Positions 42,434-51,249 of a stretch of DNA of 64,000 nucleotides are shown one piece after another. How positions within the stretch are numbered: the stretch's first letter is position 1; each line of letters opens with the position of its first letter. The stretch comes from Jatrophihabitans sp. GAS493. GTDB lineage: Bacteria > Actinomycetota > Actinomycetes > Mycobacteriales > Jatrophihabitantaceae. Location: assembly GCF_900230215.1 (NCBI RefSeq), contig NZ_LT907982.1, positions 2,108,001 through 2,172,000 on the forward strand. The letters are read 5' to 3'. Under the pieces are notes generated by a model. It saw only the letters and a program-made list of their open reading frames with translations, was not told the DNA's origin and ran no database searches. Made by a program: the position numbers and the translations under genes.

Positions 42434-44028
42434 GTGCGGAACACCCCGTAGTGACGGGCACCTTCAACCGGCGCCGTGTGGATGGCGGAGAGGCAGAGTC
42501 CGAGCACGGTGCGGGTGTCACGGGGGTCGATGATCCCGTCGTCCAGTAGCCGCCCGGACATGAATTTGGCCAGTGATTCGTTCTCGATCTGCGCCTCGAC
42601 GTAGGCCTTCATCTGCGCGTCGCCGGCCTCGTCATAGACCTGCCCGCGGCCCTCAGCCGCCTGCCTCGCCACGATGGAGATCACCCCGGCCAGCTGGGCC
42701 GGACCCATCACCGCCGACTTTGCGCTGGGCCAGGTGAAGAGGAAGCGGGGGTCGTAAGCCCGTCCGCACATGCCGTAGTTGCCGGCGCCGTAGGAGGCGC
42801 CCATGACCACGGTCAGGTGTGGGACGGTGGAGTTGGAGACCGCGTTGAGCATCATCGCGCCATGCTTGATGATGCCACCCTGCTCGTACTCCTTGCCGAC
42901 CATGTAACCAGTGGTGTTCTGCAGGAAAAGTAGGGGTGTGTTGCTCTGATTGGCCAGCTGGATGAACTGCGTCGCCTTCTGTGCCTCCTCGCTGAAGAGG
43001 ACTCCGCGAGCGTTGGCCAGGATGCCGATCGGGTAGCCGTGCAGGCGGGCCCAGCCGGTGACCAGGCTCGTCCCGTAGAGCGGCTTGAACTCGTCGAAGT
43101 CGCTGGCGTCGACGATCCGGGCGATCACCTCGCGCGGGTCGAAGGGAACCTTCAGGTCGGCTCCGACGATGCCGAGGAGATCCTCCTCGTCATACTTCGG
43201 GGCGATCACCTCCGGGTAGGGCGCCGGTCCCTGCTTCTGCCAGTTCAACCGGGCGACGATCTGCCGTCCGAGGCGGATGGCGTCACTCTCGTCGACGGCC
43301 AGGTAGTCGGCCAGCCCGGAGGCGCGGGCATGCATCTCCGCCCCGCCCAGCGACTCGTCGTCGGAGTCCTCGCCGGTGGCCATCTTCACCAGCGGTGGCC
43401 CGGCCAGGAAGACCTTGGCCCGCTCCTTGACCATCACGACGTGATCGCTCATGCCCGGGATGTAGGCACCGCCGGCGGTCGAGTTGCCGAAGACCAGGGC
43501 GACGGTGGGGACGCCGGCCGCCGAGGCTCGGGTCAGGTCGCGGAAAGTGCGGCCGCCGGGGACGAAGATCTCCTTCTGCGTAGGCAGATCGGCGCCGCCG
43601 GACTCGACCAGGCTGATCGTGGGCAGCCGGTTCTCGCGGGCGATCTGGGCCGCCCGGAATGCCTTCTGCAGGGTCCACGGATTGCTGGCCCCACCGCGGA
43701 CGGTCGGGTCATTGGCGTTGATCAGGCATTCGACCCCGCTGACGACGCCGATGCCGGTGACGACGCTGGCACCGACGGCGAAATCACTGCCCCAGGCGGC
43801 TAGCGGGGAGAGCTCCAGGAAGGGCGAATCCTGGTCCAGGAGCAACTCGATGCGCTCGCGGGCCAGTAACTTTCCACGGGCGTGGTGGCGTTCGCTGTAC
43901 TTCGGCCCGCCCCCGGCGACCGCCTTCGCCTGCTCGGCCTGCAGGTCGGCGAGCTTCTCCAGCATCGACTCGCGGTTCGCGCTGAACTCAGCCGACCGAT
44001 TGTCCAGCCGCGACGGTAGAACTGTCAT
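42430..44028 (-). CDS. Acyl-CoA carboxylase beta (carboxyltransferase) subunit (532 aa)
   Basis: The carboxyltransferase has GASVVTGIGVVSGVECLINA, NPWTLQKAFRAAQIARE, FGNSTAGGAYIPGMSDHVVM and FLQNTTGYMVGKEYEQGGI, the pattern of MCC/geranyl-CoA carboxylase beta chains. It transfers CO2 from biotin to the acyl-CoA. Its ATG overlaps by ATGA the stop of the repeat-encoded small ORF (44025-44222), unlike typical clusters where the dehydrogenase is directly adjacent. Confidence 0.93.
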   Translation of the reverse strand: MTVLPSRLDNRSAEFSANRESMLEKLADLQAEQAKAVAGGGPKYSERHHARGKLLARERIELLLDQDSPFLELSPLAAWGSDFAVGASVVTGIGVVSGVECLINANDPTVRGGASNPWTLQKAFRAAQIARENRLPTISLVESGGADLPTQKEIFVPGGRTFRDLTRASAAGVPTVALVFGNSTAGGAYIPGMSDHVVMVKERAKVFLAGPPLVKMATGEDSDDESLGGAEMHARASGLADYLAVDESDAIRLGRQIVARLNWQKQGPAPYPEVIAPKYDEEDLLGIVGADLKVPFDPREVIARIVDASDFDEFKPLYGTSLVTGWARLHGYPIGILANARGVLFSEEAQKATQFIQLANQSNTPLLFLQNTTGYMVGKEYEQGGIIKHGAMMLNAVSNSTVPHLTVVMGASYGAGNYGMCGRAYDPRFLFTWPSAKSAVMGPAQLAGVISIVARQAAEGRGQVYDEAGDAQMKAYVEAQIENESLAKFMSGRLLDDGIIDPRDTRTVLGLCLSAIHTAPVEGARHYGVFRT

Positions 44029-44222
44029 GCTGCATTAACCTGGTCTTCGCTGGCGCTCATCCCGTGATTCGCTCCGGTCCTCGCTCGTACCTCGCTGCGA
44101 TCCTCACTCATGGCATCCCTCTGGTCTTCGCTGGCGCTCATCCCGTGATTCGCTCCGGTCCTCGCTCGTACCTCGCTGCGATCCTCACTCATGGCATCCG
44201 TCTGGTCTTCGCTGGCGCTCAT
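44025..44222 (-). CDS. Repeat-encoded small ORF bridging dehydrogenase and carboxylase genes (65 aa)
   Basis: An ATG at 44222 overlaps the dehydrogenase TGA and a TGA at 44025-44027 overlaps the carboxyltransferase ATG. In between, a 27-residue unit (MSASEDQTDAMSEDRSEVR, then ARTGANHG) occurs twice and a third partial copy ends the ORF. The peptide is polar, Ser/Asp/Glu/Arg-rich and probably disordered. No family recognised. Each unit restarts with ATG, so it could act as a translational relay between the two genes rather than as a functional protein. Product existence is unproven. Confidence 0.45.
   Translation of the reverse strand: MSASEDQTDAMSEDRSEVRARTGANHGMSASEDQRDAMSEDRSEVRARTGANHGMSASEDQVNAA
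44041..44222 (-). repeat. 81-bp tandem repeat, 2.25 copies
   Basis: Copies at 44041-44121 and 44122-44202 differ only at 44119/44200. A 20-bp partial copy follows at 44203-44222. The array fills almost the whole space between two operon genes. The period, a multiple of three, keeps the coding frame of the small ORF. Confidence 0.95.
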
Positions 44223-45394
44223 TCGGTGAATCCCAATCTCTTCGCGGCCAATCCCATGAGAATCTCGGTGGTTCCGCCGCCGATGCCGAGGATGCGCATA
44301 TCGCGATACTGCCGCTCGACCTCGCATTCGCGCATATAGCCCAGGCCGCCGTGCAGCTGAACCGCCTTGTTCACGACCCACTCTCCAGCCTCGACCGCGC
44401 TGTTCTTGGCGAAGCAGACCTCGGCGATGAGATCGGTCTCGCCGGCGGCCGAACGCCGGGCCAGTTCGCGGGTGTAGACGCGGACCAGGTCGATGCGCTG
44501 CGCCATCTCGGTCAGTGTGTTCTGCACGCTCTGCCGGGAGATGAGCGGGCGGTCGAAGGTGCGGCGCGTCCGGCACCACTGCAGCGTCAGATCGAGTGAA
44601 CGCTGCGCACTGGAGTAGGCCTGCACGGCGAGGCCGATACGTTCGGCCACGAAGTTCTGGGCGATCTGGATGAAGCCGGAGTTCTCCGGGCCGATCAGGT
44701 TGGCCGCCGGCACCGATGTGTCGACGAAGCTCAACTCGGCGGTGTCCGAGCAGAGCCACCCCATCTTCTCCAGCTTGCGGCTCACGGTGAACCCGGCGGT
44801 GCCCTTCTCGATCACCAGCAACGAGATCCCGTGAGCGCCGGGGCCGCCGGTGCGCACGGCCGTGGTGACAAAGTCGGCCCGGCACCCCGACGTTATATAG
44901 GTCTTCGCCCCGTTGACGACGAAGTGATCGCCGTCGCGACGGGCGGTGGTGCGGATGTTCGCCACGTCCGAGCCGCCCTCGGGTTCGGTGATCGCCAGTG
45001 CTCCGATCAGCTCGCCGGCCAGAGTCGGGGCGACCCAGCGGGCGATCTGACCCCGGTCACCGGCGGCGGTGATGTGCGGCACCGCGATCCCGCTGGTGAA
45101 GAGTGAGGCGAAGAGACCACCGGCGGCCCCGTCGTAATGCAGTTGCTCGCAGAGTGTCAGTGCGTCGAGGCCGTCACCGCCACTGCCGCCGACCGACTCG
45201 TCGAAACCGATGCCGAGCAGACCCAGCTCGGCGGCCCGTCGGTGCAGTGATCGGGGCAGCTCACCAGCCCGCTCCCATTCGTCCTGGAACGGCAGCACAT
45301 CGCGGCGCATGAAGCCCGAGACGCTCTGCCGAAGCAGTCGCGTCCGCTCCTCCCGTGACTCCGTCCGGTTCAGCGGGGACGCAGCGGCGGTCAC
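44219..45394 (-). CDS. Acyl-CoA dehydrogenase 1 (391 aa)
   Basis: This acyl-CoA dehydrogenase has LAITEPEGGSDVANIRTTA, INGAKTYITSG-like VNGAKTYITSG, and C-terminal QLHGGLGYMRECEVERQYRD with the family RD pair and IGGGTTEI. It belongs to the early-step group found next to AtuA and carboxylase genes (AtuD-like, e.g. citronellyl-CoA dehydrogenase); specificity is inferred. It overlaps the AtuA gene by ATGA. Confidence 0.92.
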   Translation of the reverse strand: MTAAASPLNRTESREERTRLLRQSVSGFMRRDVLPFQDEWERAGELPRSLHRRAAELGLLGIGFDESVGGSGGDGLDALTLCEQLHYDGAAGGLFASLFTSGIAVPHITAAGDRGQIARWVAPTLAGELIGALAITEPEGGSDVANIRTTARRDGDHFVVNGAKTYITSGCRADFVTTAVRTGGPGAHGISLLVIEKGTAGFTVSRKLEKMGWLCSDTAELSFVDTSVPAANLIGPENSGFIQIAQNFVAERIGLAVQAYSSAQRSLDLTLQWCRTRRTFDRPLISRQSVQNTLTEMAQRIDLVRVYTRELARRSAAGETDLIAEVCFAKNSAVEAGEWVVNKAVQLHGGLGYMRECEVERQYRDMRILGIGGGTTEILMGLAAKRLGFTE

Positions 45395-47091
45395 AGCAGT
45401 ACCTCCGGAATCTCAACGACGCGCGCCCGCAGCCACTCACCGATCGCCTTGGCCTGCGGATCGAAGCGGTACTGCGAGGCCACGCCGTCGCCGAGGATCC
45501 CGTCGATCACGAAGTTCAGCGCCCGAAGGGAACCGAAGACGTGCCGGGTGACCTCCAGATCACGGGCCTCGGGGAGCAGTTCCTTGAACTTCTCGACGGT
45601 GAGCGCATGGGCCAGCCAGCGCCACTCGGGGTCGCTACGGACCCACACGCCGACGTTGGCGCTGCCGCCCTTGTCGCCGCTGCGGGCCCCGACCACGGTC
45701 CCGAGCGGCTCCCGGCGGGTTGCTCCACTGGGCAGCGGGGCCGGAAGCGGCGGCTCGTCGACGCCGGCCAGCGGCAGCGTCTCACCCGCCGGGGCGATGG
45801 GGTACGGAGTCGGTTCGCCGCCGTCTCCGAGGTCCAGCTGGGCGACCTGCGAGACGACGTGGGCGTCCACGTACGCCGGGTCGAAGACGCCGTAGATCGA
45901 GGCATCGGCCGGCGGAGCGGTGACGTGGAAGCCGGGGTAGCTGGCCAGCGCCAGCTCGATACCGGCGTTGGCGAAACGGCGGCCGATCGCCTTCGGATCG
46001 GAGGATCGGACCACGCAGCGCAGCTGGGCGCTGGCCGTCTCCTCGGTGTCGGCGTCGGCCTGATCGGTGCGGGCCAGGGTCCAGCTGGCGTCGGCCGGTA
46101 TGACCTTCTCCAGTTGCTCGCGGAGCAGACGGGCCTTCTCCTCGATCTGCAATCCGGTGAGGACGAAGGTGACCTCATTGCGGAACCCGCCGATGACGTT
46201 GCGCCCGACCTTCAGCGTCGGTGGCGGTGGTTCTCCCTTGGCGCCGCTGATCCGCACCCGATCCTCGCCGAGCTGGCGAAGGTCAAGGGTGTCGAATCGG
46301 GCGGTGACGTCCGGCCCGGCGTAGCGGGCGCCGGCGATCTCATACAGCAACTGCGCGGTGACGGTTCCGACGCTGACGGCGCCGCCCGTACCAGGATGCT
46401 TGGTGATGATGCTGCTGCCGTCCGCGAAGACCTCAGCGATCGGGAAGCCCGGATGCTGCAGGTCGGCGATCTCGGTGAAGAAGGAGTAGTTGCCGCCGGT
46501 GGCCTGGGTTCCGCACTCGATGACGTGCCCGGCCACGACCGCGCCGGCCAGGGCGTCGTAGTCAGTGCGACCCCAGCCGTAGTGCGCGGCGGCCGGCCCG
46601 ACGACGAGCGAGGCGTCGGTGACCCGACCGGTGACGACGATGTCAGCCTTGTTCTTCAGACACTCCGCGATGCCCCAGGCGCCGAGATAGGCGTTGGCGG
46701 TGAGGGGTGTGCCGAGTTGGAGCTCCTCGGCCCGGGGGAGTAGATCGTCGCCCGTCACATAGCCGATGCGCGGGTGCAGGCCGAGCTCGTCGCTCAGCGC
46801 GCGCAGCGCCTGCGCCAGCCCGCTGGGGTTGAGGCCGCCGGCGTTGGCGACGATGGTCACGTTGCGCTCCAACGCGAGGCTCAGGCAGTCGCGGACCTGG
46901 CGCAGGAACGTCTTGGCGTATCCGAGCTGAGGGGCCTTCAGCCGGTCTCTCCCGAGAATGAGCATGGTCAACTCGGCCAGGTAGTCCCCGGTGATGACAT
47001 CAACATCGCCGCCTTCGAGCATCTCCTGCATCGCGGAGTACCGATCCCCATAGAAACCCGACACATTCCCGATGCGCAGTGGTTCTCTCAC
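45391..47091 (-). CDS. AtuA-family protein, acyclic terpene utilisation (566 aa)
   Basis: The protein belongs to the DUF1446/AtuA family. Blocks are RIGNVSGFYGDRYSAMQEM, DVITGDYLAELTMLILGR, ANAGGLNPSGLAQAL, GRVTDASLVVGPAA and GTQATGGNYSFFTE, followed by a C-terminal AtuA-like ferredoxin-fold region (GARSGDKGGSANVGVWVR). AtuA is needed for growth on citronellol/geraniol in Pseudomonas but its reaction is unclear. It marks the operon as branched-acid or isoprenoid catabolism. Confidence 0.9.
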   Translation of the reverse strand: MREPLRIGNVSGFYGDRYSAMQEMLEGGDVDVITGDYLAELTMLILGRDRLKAPQLGYAKTFLRQVRDCLSLALERNVTIVANAGGLNPSGLAQALRALSDELGLHPRIGYVTGDDLLPRAEELQLGTPLTANAYLGAWGIAECLKNKADIVVTGRVTDASLVVGPAAAHYGWGRTDYDALAGAVVAGHVIECGTQATGGNYSFFTEIADLQHPGFPIAEVFADGSSIITKHPGTGGAVSVGTVTAQLLYEIAGARYAGPDVTARFDTLDLRQLGEDRVRISGAKGEPPPPTLKVGRNVIGGFRNEVTFVLTGLQIEEKARLLREQLEKVIPADASWTLARTDQADADTEETASAQLRCVVRSSDPKAIGRRFANAGIELALASYPGFHVTAPPADASIYGVFDPAYVDAHVVSQVAQLDLGDGGEPTPYPIAPAGETLPLAGVDEPPLPAPLPSGATRREPLGTVVGARSGDKGGSANVGVWVRSDPEWRWLAHALTVEKFKELLPEARDLEVTRHVFGSLRALNFVIDGILGDGVASQYRFDPQAKAIGEWLRARVVEIPEVLL

Positions 47092-47897
47092 GATCCGCCG
47101 CCAGTTGCTGCGGGTGTCTGGTCAGCGCCCGCGGCCCGCCCCAGGCCGGGCTGGCCGGCGAAGGCCTGGGCGATCGGCAGCCAGTTCGCCGCCTCTCCGG
47201 TGGCGACGATGCCCAGGTCGTCGCGGTGGCGACGCTGGGTCACCAGGAGGCAGAAGTCCAGCGCCGATCCGCTGATCCGATCGCTGGAATCGTCCGGACC
47301 CCAACTCCAGAGGTGGCCGTCCGGTGCGATGAGTTCGACCCGGAAGGGGGCCGTCGGTGGAGTGCGGTCGTTGACGAGGTAGGCGAAGTCGCGCGTGCGA
47401 ACGCCCAGATGGGCGATGTTGCGCAGTCGGGCGGTGGGAGTTCGGCTGATCCCCAACGCATCGGCAATGTCCTGGCCGTGGGCCCAGGTCTCCATGATGC
47501 GGGCGGTGGCCATCGACGTCGGGCTCATCGGCGGCCCGTACCAGGGCAGCTTCACCGTCGGGTCGCAGCTCAGTAGGCGGTCGGCCAGCGCGGCCCGTCC
47601 GGTCCGCCACTGGGTGAGCAGTTCGCCGCGGGGCCGTTGCGCACCGGCGGCGGCCGCATCGTCGACGTAGGTCGCGGCGTGCGGGATCGCCGCCTGCAGA
47701 TCTCGGGCGAAGGCGTCCCGGTCGGTTGTGGCGAGTAGCGATTTCTGGTCGGTCCAGGCCAAGTGGGCGATCTGGTGGGAGATCGTCCATCCCTCGGCCG
47801 GGGTGAAGACGCTCCAGTCCGGTGCGGCGTCGACTATTGCGTCGAGTTCGGTGCCCTCATTGATGAGGTCGCCGACGATGCCGGGGAGGTCGCTCAT
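47088..47897 (-). CDS. TIGR03084-type DinB-like metal-binding protein (269 aa)
   Basis: The DinB/mycothiol-isomerase-like four-helix fold has likely metal His residues (ISHQIAHLAW, ETWAHGQDIADALG). Family members are typical of actinobacteria and sit in this AtuA gene neighbourhood. By fold it may use mycothiol, but no reaction is known. It is the first gene of the ATGA-chained operon; the start at 47897 has no overlapping upstream gene. Confidence 0.87.
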   Translation of the reverse strand: MSDLPGIVGDLINEGTELDAIVDAAPDWSVFTPAEGWTISHQIAHLAWTDQKSLLATTDRDAFARDLQAAIPHAATYVDDAAAAGAQRPRGELLTQWRTGRAALADRLLSCDPTVKLPWYGPPMSPTSMATARIMETWAHGQDIADALGISRTPTARLRNIAHLGVRTRDFAYLVNDRTPPTAPFRVELIAPDGHLWSWGPDDSSDRISGSALDFCLLVTQRRHRDDLGIVATGEAANWLPIAQAFAGQPGLGRAAGADQTPAATGGGS

Positions 47898-47981
47898 GCA
47901 GCCATGCTGACACCTTGAGCCGAAACAAGCAAGCGCGCCTGATTGTTTTTCCGTAGGGCTCCTGCATTGACTGCAGGTCGG

Positions 47982-48884
47982 CTAGCCGGTCAGTGAACCC
48001 TTCCCGAGGAGATTGCGCAGGTGCTCGGCGCTGCTCCAGACATCCGCCACCGGACCCTCGCCGGCTGGCTCCTCGGTGAGGATGGTGTCCTGCTCGAGCA
48101 CGTACCAGCCGTCGTACCCGCTGCCGGTGAGGTCGCCCACGATGGATTCGAAGTTGACGTCCCCGGTCCCGAGTGGGCGGTACATGCCGTGCCGTACCCC
48201 CTCGGTGTAGCTCAACCGCCCGGAACGCACCTTGGCTGCGATCGTGTCGTCGACGTCCTTGAAGTGGGTGTGGGCAATTCGCTCCGGAGCCTGGCGGGTC
48301 AGCTCGGCCGGGTCCGTGCCGCCGATGAGCAGGTGCCCGGTATCCAGGCAGAGCGATATCGACGTGCCGTCGAGTACTCGCTGCACCTCGACGCCGTTCT
48401 CCACCATCGTGCCGACGTGCGGGTGCAGCACCGCGCGCACTCCACGTTCGGCGGCCAGGTCGGAGATGCGTCCGAGGTTTGCCAGGAGCCGGTTCCAGCC
48501 GTCCTCGTCCAGGGTCGGGCGAGTGTCGTAGCCGTCCAGACCGCTCACCGCCGACAGCACCAGCACCTTCGCGCCGGTGGCTGCGTAGCTGGCCAACAGG
48601 CGCTCGATCTCGCTCAGTGGGTCGTGCTCCGCGGAGTGCAGCAGCACCGGGGTAAACCCACCGATCGCCTGTAATTCATGGGCCTTCAGCAACCCCGCCA
48701 TGGCTTCTGGGTCCTCCGGCAGGAAGCCGTCCGGGCCGAATTCAGTGGCGGAGAGTCCAACCTCGCGCATCTCACCGAGGACCCGGTCAGTGCCGAGCTG
48801 ATAGCCCCACCCGGGCACTTCGCAGACTCCCCAGGAGATCGGTGCGCCGGCGATCTTGCGGCTCGACTGCGTCTGGTCATTCAT
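47982..48884 (-). CDS. IolE-like TIM-barrel dehydratase/isomerase (300 aa)
   Basis: The N-terminal APISWGVCEVPGWGYQL is typical of 2-keto-myo-inositol dehydratase (IolE) and relatives. Further metal-site blocks are AVLHPHVGTMVENG, LCLDTGHLLIGG and HTHFKDVDD. It should dehydrate or isomerise a ketocyclitol or keto-sugar made by the adjacent Gfo/Idh/MocA enzyme, with which it overlaps by ATGA. No other iol genes are present. Confidence 0.87.
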   Translation of the reverse strand: MNDQTQSSRKIAGAPISWGVCEVPGWGYQLGTDRVLGEMREVGLSATEFGPDGFLPEDPEAMAGLLKAHELQAIGGFTPVLLHSAEHDPLSEIERLLASYAATGAKVLVLSAVSGLDGYDTRPTLDEDGWNRLLANLGRISDLAAERGVRAVLHPHVGTMVENGVEVQRVLDGTSISLCLDTGHLLIGGTDPAELTRQAPERIAHTHFKDVDDTIAAKVRSGRLSYTEGVRHGMYRPLGTGDVNFESIVGDLTGSGYDGWYVLEQDTILTEEPAGEGPVADVWSSAEHLRNLLGKGSLTG

Positions 48885-49912
48885 GCCGATGCTCCCTGCA
48901 ATGCGGTCGCGTCGGCGGCCACTTCATCGATACGGATGGGTCGGTGCTCGCGGTAGGAACGTGTCGCCGCCTCCGCGATCTGCTCCGCATACAGTGCGTC
49001 CTCAAGCGTGCAGGGTGACGGGCGCTGGCCGGCGACGACTTCGGTGAAGGCCTCGAGTTCGGCGCGGTAGGCCGGCAGGAAGCGCTCCATGAACGCCGGA
49101 TACGGGGTCCCTGCGGGGAAGGCGACTCCCGGCTCGACCGAGCGCAGCGGAAGGCGGTCGTCCATCCCCGCGCTGATGCTGTCGGCTGAGCCATGGACCT
49201 CCAGACGGACGTCGTAGCCGCGTGCGTTGTACCGGGTGTTCGAGACCAGAGCCAGCGTGCCGTCGTCCAGGGTCAGCAGCGCGGACGCGGTGTCGACGTC
49301 ATCGGCCTCGGCGAAGAAGTCGGCCCCCTTGTTGCTCCCGGCGGCGTATACCTCGACGACCTCCCGGCCGGTGACCCAGCGGATGATGTCGAAGTCGTGC
49401 ACCGCGCAGTCGCGGAAGAGTCCACCGCTGCCGGCGATGTATTCGGCCGGCGGCGGGGAGGGGTCCAGAGTGGTTGAGCGGAGCGTGTGCAACCACCCCA
49501 GCTCGCCGGTCAATACCGCATCTCGGGCCGCCCGGAAACCGGCGTCGAAGCGACGCTGGTAGCCGATGTGCACCGGCGTAGATGATCCGGCAACGCGACT
49601 GAGCAGGCCGGTACTCTCGGCCAGGCTGCCGCTGATCGGCTTCTCGCAGAAGACGGGAATCTCGGCCTCGACGGCCGCGGTCAGCAACTCGGCGTGGGCG
49701 CCGGTGCCGGCCGCGATCACCAGCCCGTCGATGCCCGAGCGGAGGAGCGTCGCGACCGAGTCGACGGCCTCCGCTCCGATGCGCGCGGCTACCGACTGGG
49801 CGAGCGCGGGCTGGAAGTCGGTGATGACGAGGGAGTCGACGCTGGACAGTGCACTGAGTGTGTCGGCGTGAAATCCGCCGATTCTGCCGAGACCGACGAG
49901 TCCGAGACGCAT
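48881..49912 (-). CDS. Gfo/Idh/MocA-family oxidoreductase, inositol-dehydrogenase-like (343 aa)
   Basis: The Rossmann motif GLVGLGRIGGFHAD is at the N-terminus. VFCEKPISGSLAES carries the catalytic Lys of the family, and the C-terminal beta-sheet domain follows. It oxidises a sugar or cyclitol hydroxyl with NAD(P). It overlaps the IolE-like gene and is 38 nt downstream of the oxygenase gene. Confidence 0.9.
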   Translation of the reverse strand: MRLGLVGLGRIGGFHADTLSALSSVDSLVITDFQPALAQSVAARIGAEAVDSVATLLRSGIDGLVIAAGTGAHAELLTAAVEAEIPVFCEKPISGSLAESTGLLSRVAGSSTPVHIGYQRRFDAGFRAARDAVLTGELGWLHTLRSTTLDPSPPPAEYIAGSGGLFRDCAVHDFDIIRWVTGREVVEVYAAGSNKGADFFAEADDVDTASALLTLDDGTLALVSNTRYNARGYDVRLEVHGSADSISAGMDDRLPLRSVEPGVAFPAGTPYPAFMERFLPAYRAELEAFTEVVAGQRPSPCTLEDALYAEQIAEAATRSYREHRPIRIDEVAADATALQGASA

Positions 49913-49950
49913 GAGAGACCTTTCGCTTTGCTGTGACTGGGGGAGTTGGG

Positions 49951-51138
49951 TCAGACGCCGGATTCGCGGTGGCGTCCGTGAGTGGCCAGCGCATCGCTGA
50001 AGCGGCCGGAACCCCAGCTATCGCGGACGGCCTGGCTCAGAAGTTCGGCCTGGGTGAGCGGCGCGAGTCCATTGATCGGGCGATCCCGGTCCAGGTTCGT
50101 CGGGAAGGCGTATCCCTCAGCGGTGGCGGCGACGATGTTGTCGATCGCCCGCTGTTCCACGCCGGCGCTCTGCATTCGCTGCAGAATTGGCAGCAGGGCC
50201 CGGCACATCGCGGGACGGTTCACCGTCTCCATCGCCCGTCCGAAGGCTGAGGAGATCTGTAGCAGGTTCGCCATTCGCTTCACGTTGGTCGAGTGGTTAC
50301 TGCCCGCACCGTGAAAGAGGGCCGGATTGAAGAAGACCGCGTCGCCCGCCTGCAGCGGCAGCTGGACGTAGTTCTCGTTGAAATACTGGGTAACTTCCGG
50401 GCGGTGAAAAGCCAGGTAGCCATCGGCCAGCTTCTGGGAATGCGGCAGGTACATCGTCGGCCCGGAGACGACAGGCATGTCGCAGTGGGCGATCGCGCCC
50501 TGCAGCGTGAGCGCAGGCGTGAGCTGATGAGTGTGCGCCGGATAGGCCCGACTCTGCTCACTGGACATGAATCCCAGGTGGTAGTCACGGTGGGCCACCT
50601 GCGCCGCTCCACCCGGATTGACCACGTTTACCTGGGAGACCACCTGGTAGTTGGGACCCAGCCAGGCCTCGGCGGCCAGCGCGACGACGTCGTTGGCGTA
50701 GTACTCGGCGAAGAGTTCGGGGTCGCGCAGGGCGAACTTGTCGAGAGCGCCCCAGATGCGGTCGTTGGCTCCCGGCTTGGCGAAGTGATCGCCGGTCGCG
50801 AGGCCGGCCGCGTGCTGCTCACGAATCATCGACTCGAAGAGCGCGCTGGTCCGATCCAGGATCGCGCGGTCGGCGATGGCCGCCCGGAAGACGACTATGC
50901 CGGGCCCTTCCAGCAGGGCTTGCGCCAGTTCCAGCTGCAAGGCGCGGCGGCCCTCAGCCGAGGTGGCCGCCAATTGAGCCGTGGCGGCGTAGATGAGGAC
51001 GTTCTGCTCGACGCTCTCCGCGAGCGGATAGTCCGCCAGTTCGGTCGTCGTGGTCGCCAGAATCCGCAGCTCCGCCAAGGAATCCGTCGTCTCGAAGAGC
51101 CCGGCGACGGGCTCCGGGCGCACATTGGTCGCCGTCAT
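49951..51138 (-). CDS. Phytanoyl-CoA dioxygenase (PhyH) family oxygenase (395 aa)
   Basis: This Fe(II)/2-oxoglutarate oxygenase has the HxD pair in VAHRDYHLGFMS. The distal His is in PALFHGAGSNHSTNVKR, with Arg as the likely oxoglutarate anchor. The ATG at 51138 has SD AGAAGG 8 nt upstream; the TTG at 51144 is less likely. It heads the three-gene operon (oxygenase, Gfo/Idh/MocA, IolE-like) and should hydroxylate the substrate before oxidation and dehydration. Substrate unknown. Confidence 0.85.
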   Translation of the reverse strand: MTATNVRPEPVAGLFETTDSLAELRILATTTTELADYPLAESVEQNVLIYAATAQLAATSAEGRRALQLELAQALLEGPGIVVFRAAIADRAILDRTSALFESMIREQHAAGLATGDHFAKPGANDRIWGALDKFALRDPELFAEYYANDVVALAAEAWLGPNYQVVSQVNVVNPGGAAQVAHRDYHLGFMSSEQSRAYPAHTHQLTPALTLQGAIAHCDMPVVSGPTMYLPHSQKLADGYLAFHRPEVTQYFNENYVQLPLQAGDAVFFNPALFHGAGSNHSTNVKRMANLLQISSAFGRAMETVNRPAMCRALLPILQRMQSAGVEQRAIDNIVAATAEGYAFPTNLDRDRPINGLAPLTQAELLSQAVRDSWGSGRFSDALATHGRHRESGV

Positions 51139-51200
51139 CGGCAAACCTTCTCTCGCGTCGGGGTGGCTTCGGGTCAGTTGCTAGCCTAGGGCGGGAAATA

Positions 51201-51237
51201 CATCAGTCAACGCCTGAAAGCCATCAAAAACCCATCA
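51201..51237. promoter_or_regulatory. Direct CATCA repeats upstream of LacI and oxygenase genes
   Basis: CATCA at 51201, CCATCA at 51221-51226 and CCATCA at 51232-51237 repeat with an 11-bp step between the last two. They lie in the 111-bp divergent gap, next to the LacI start, and may be half-sites for the regulator. Confidence 0.35.
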
Positions 51238-51249
51238 TTTGGAGCAGTC

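Noticed and set aside
44041-44222. CRISPR-like array
   Set aside because: The 81-bp units are directly adjacent with no unique spacers, and no cas genes are present; it is a plain tandem repeat.
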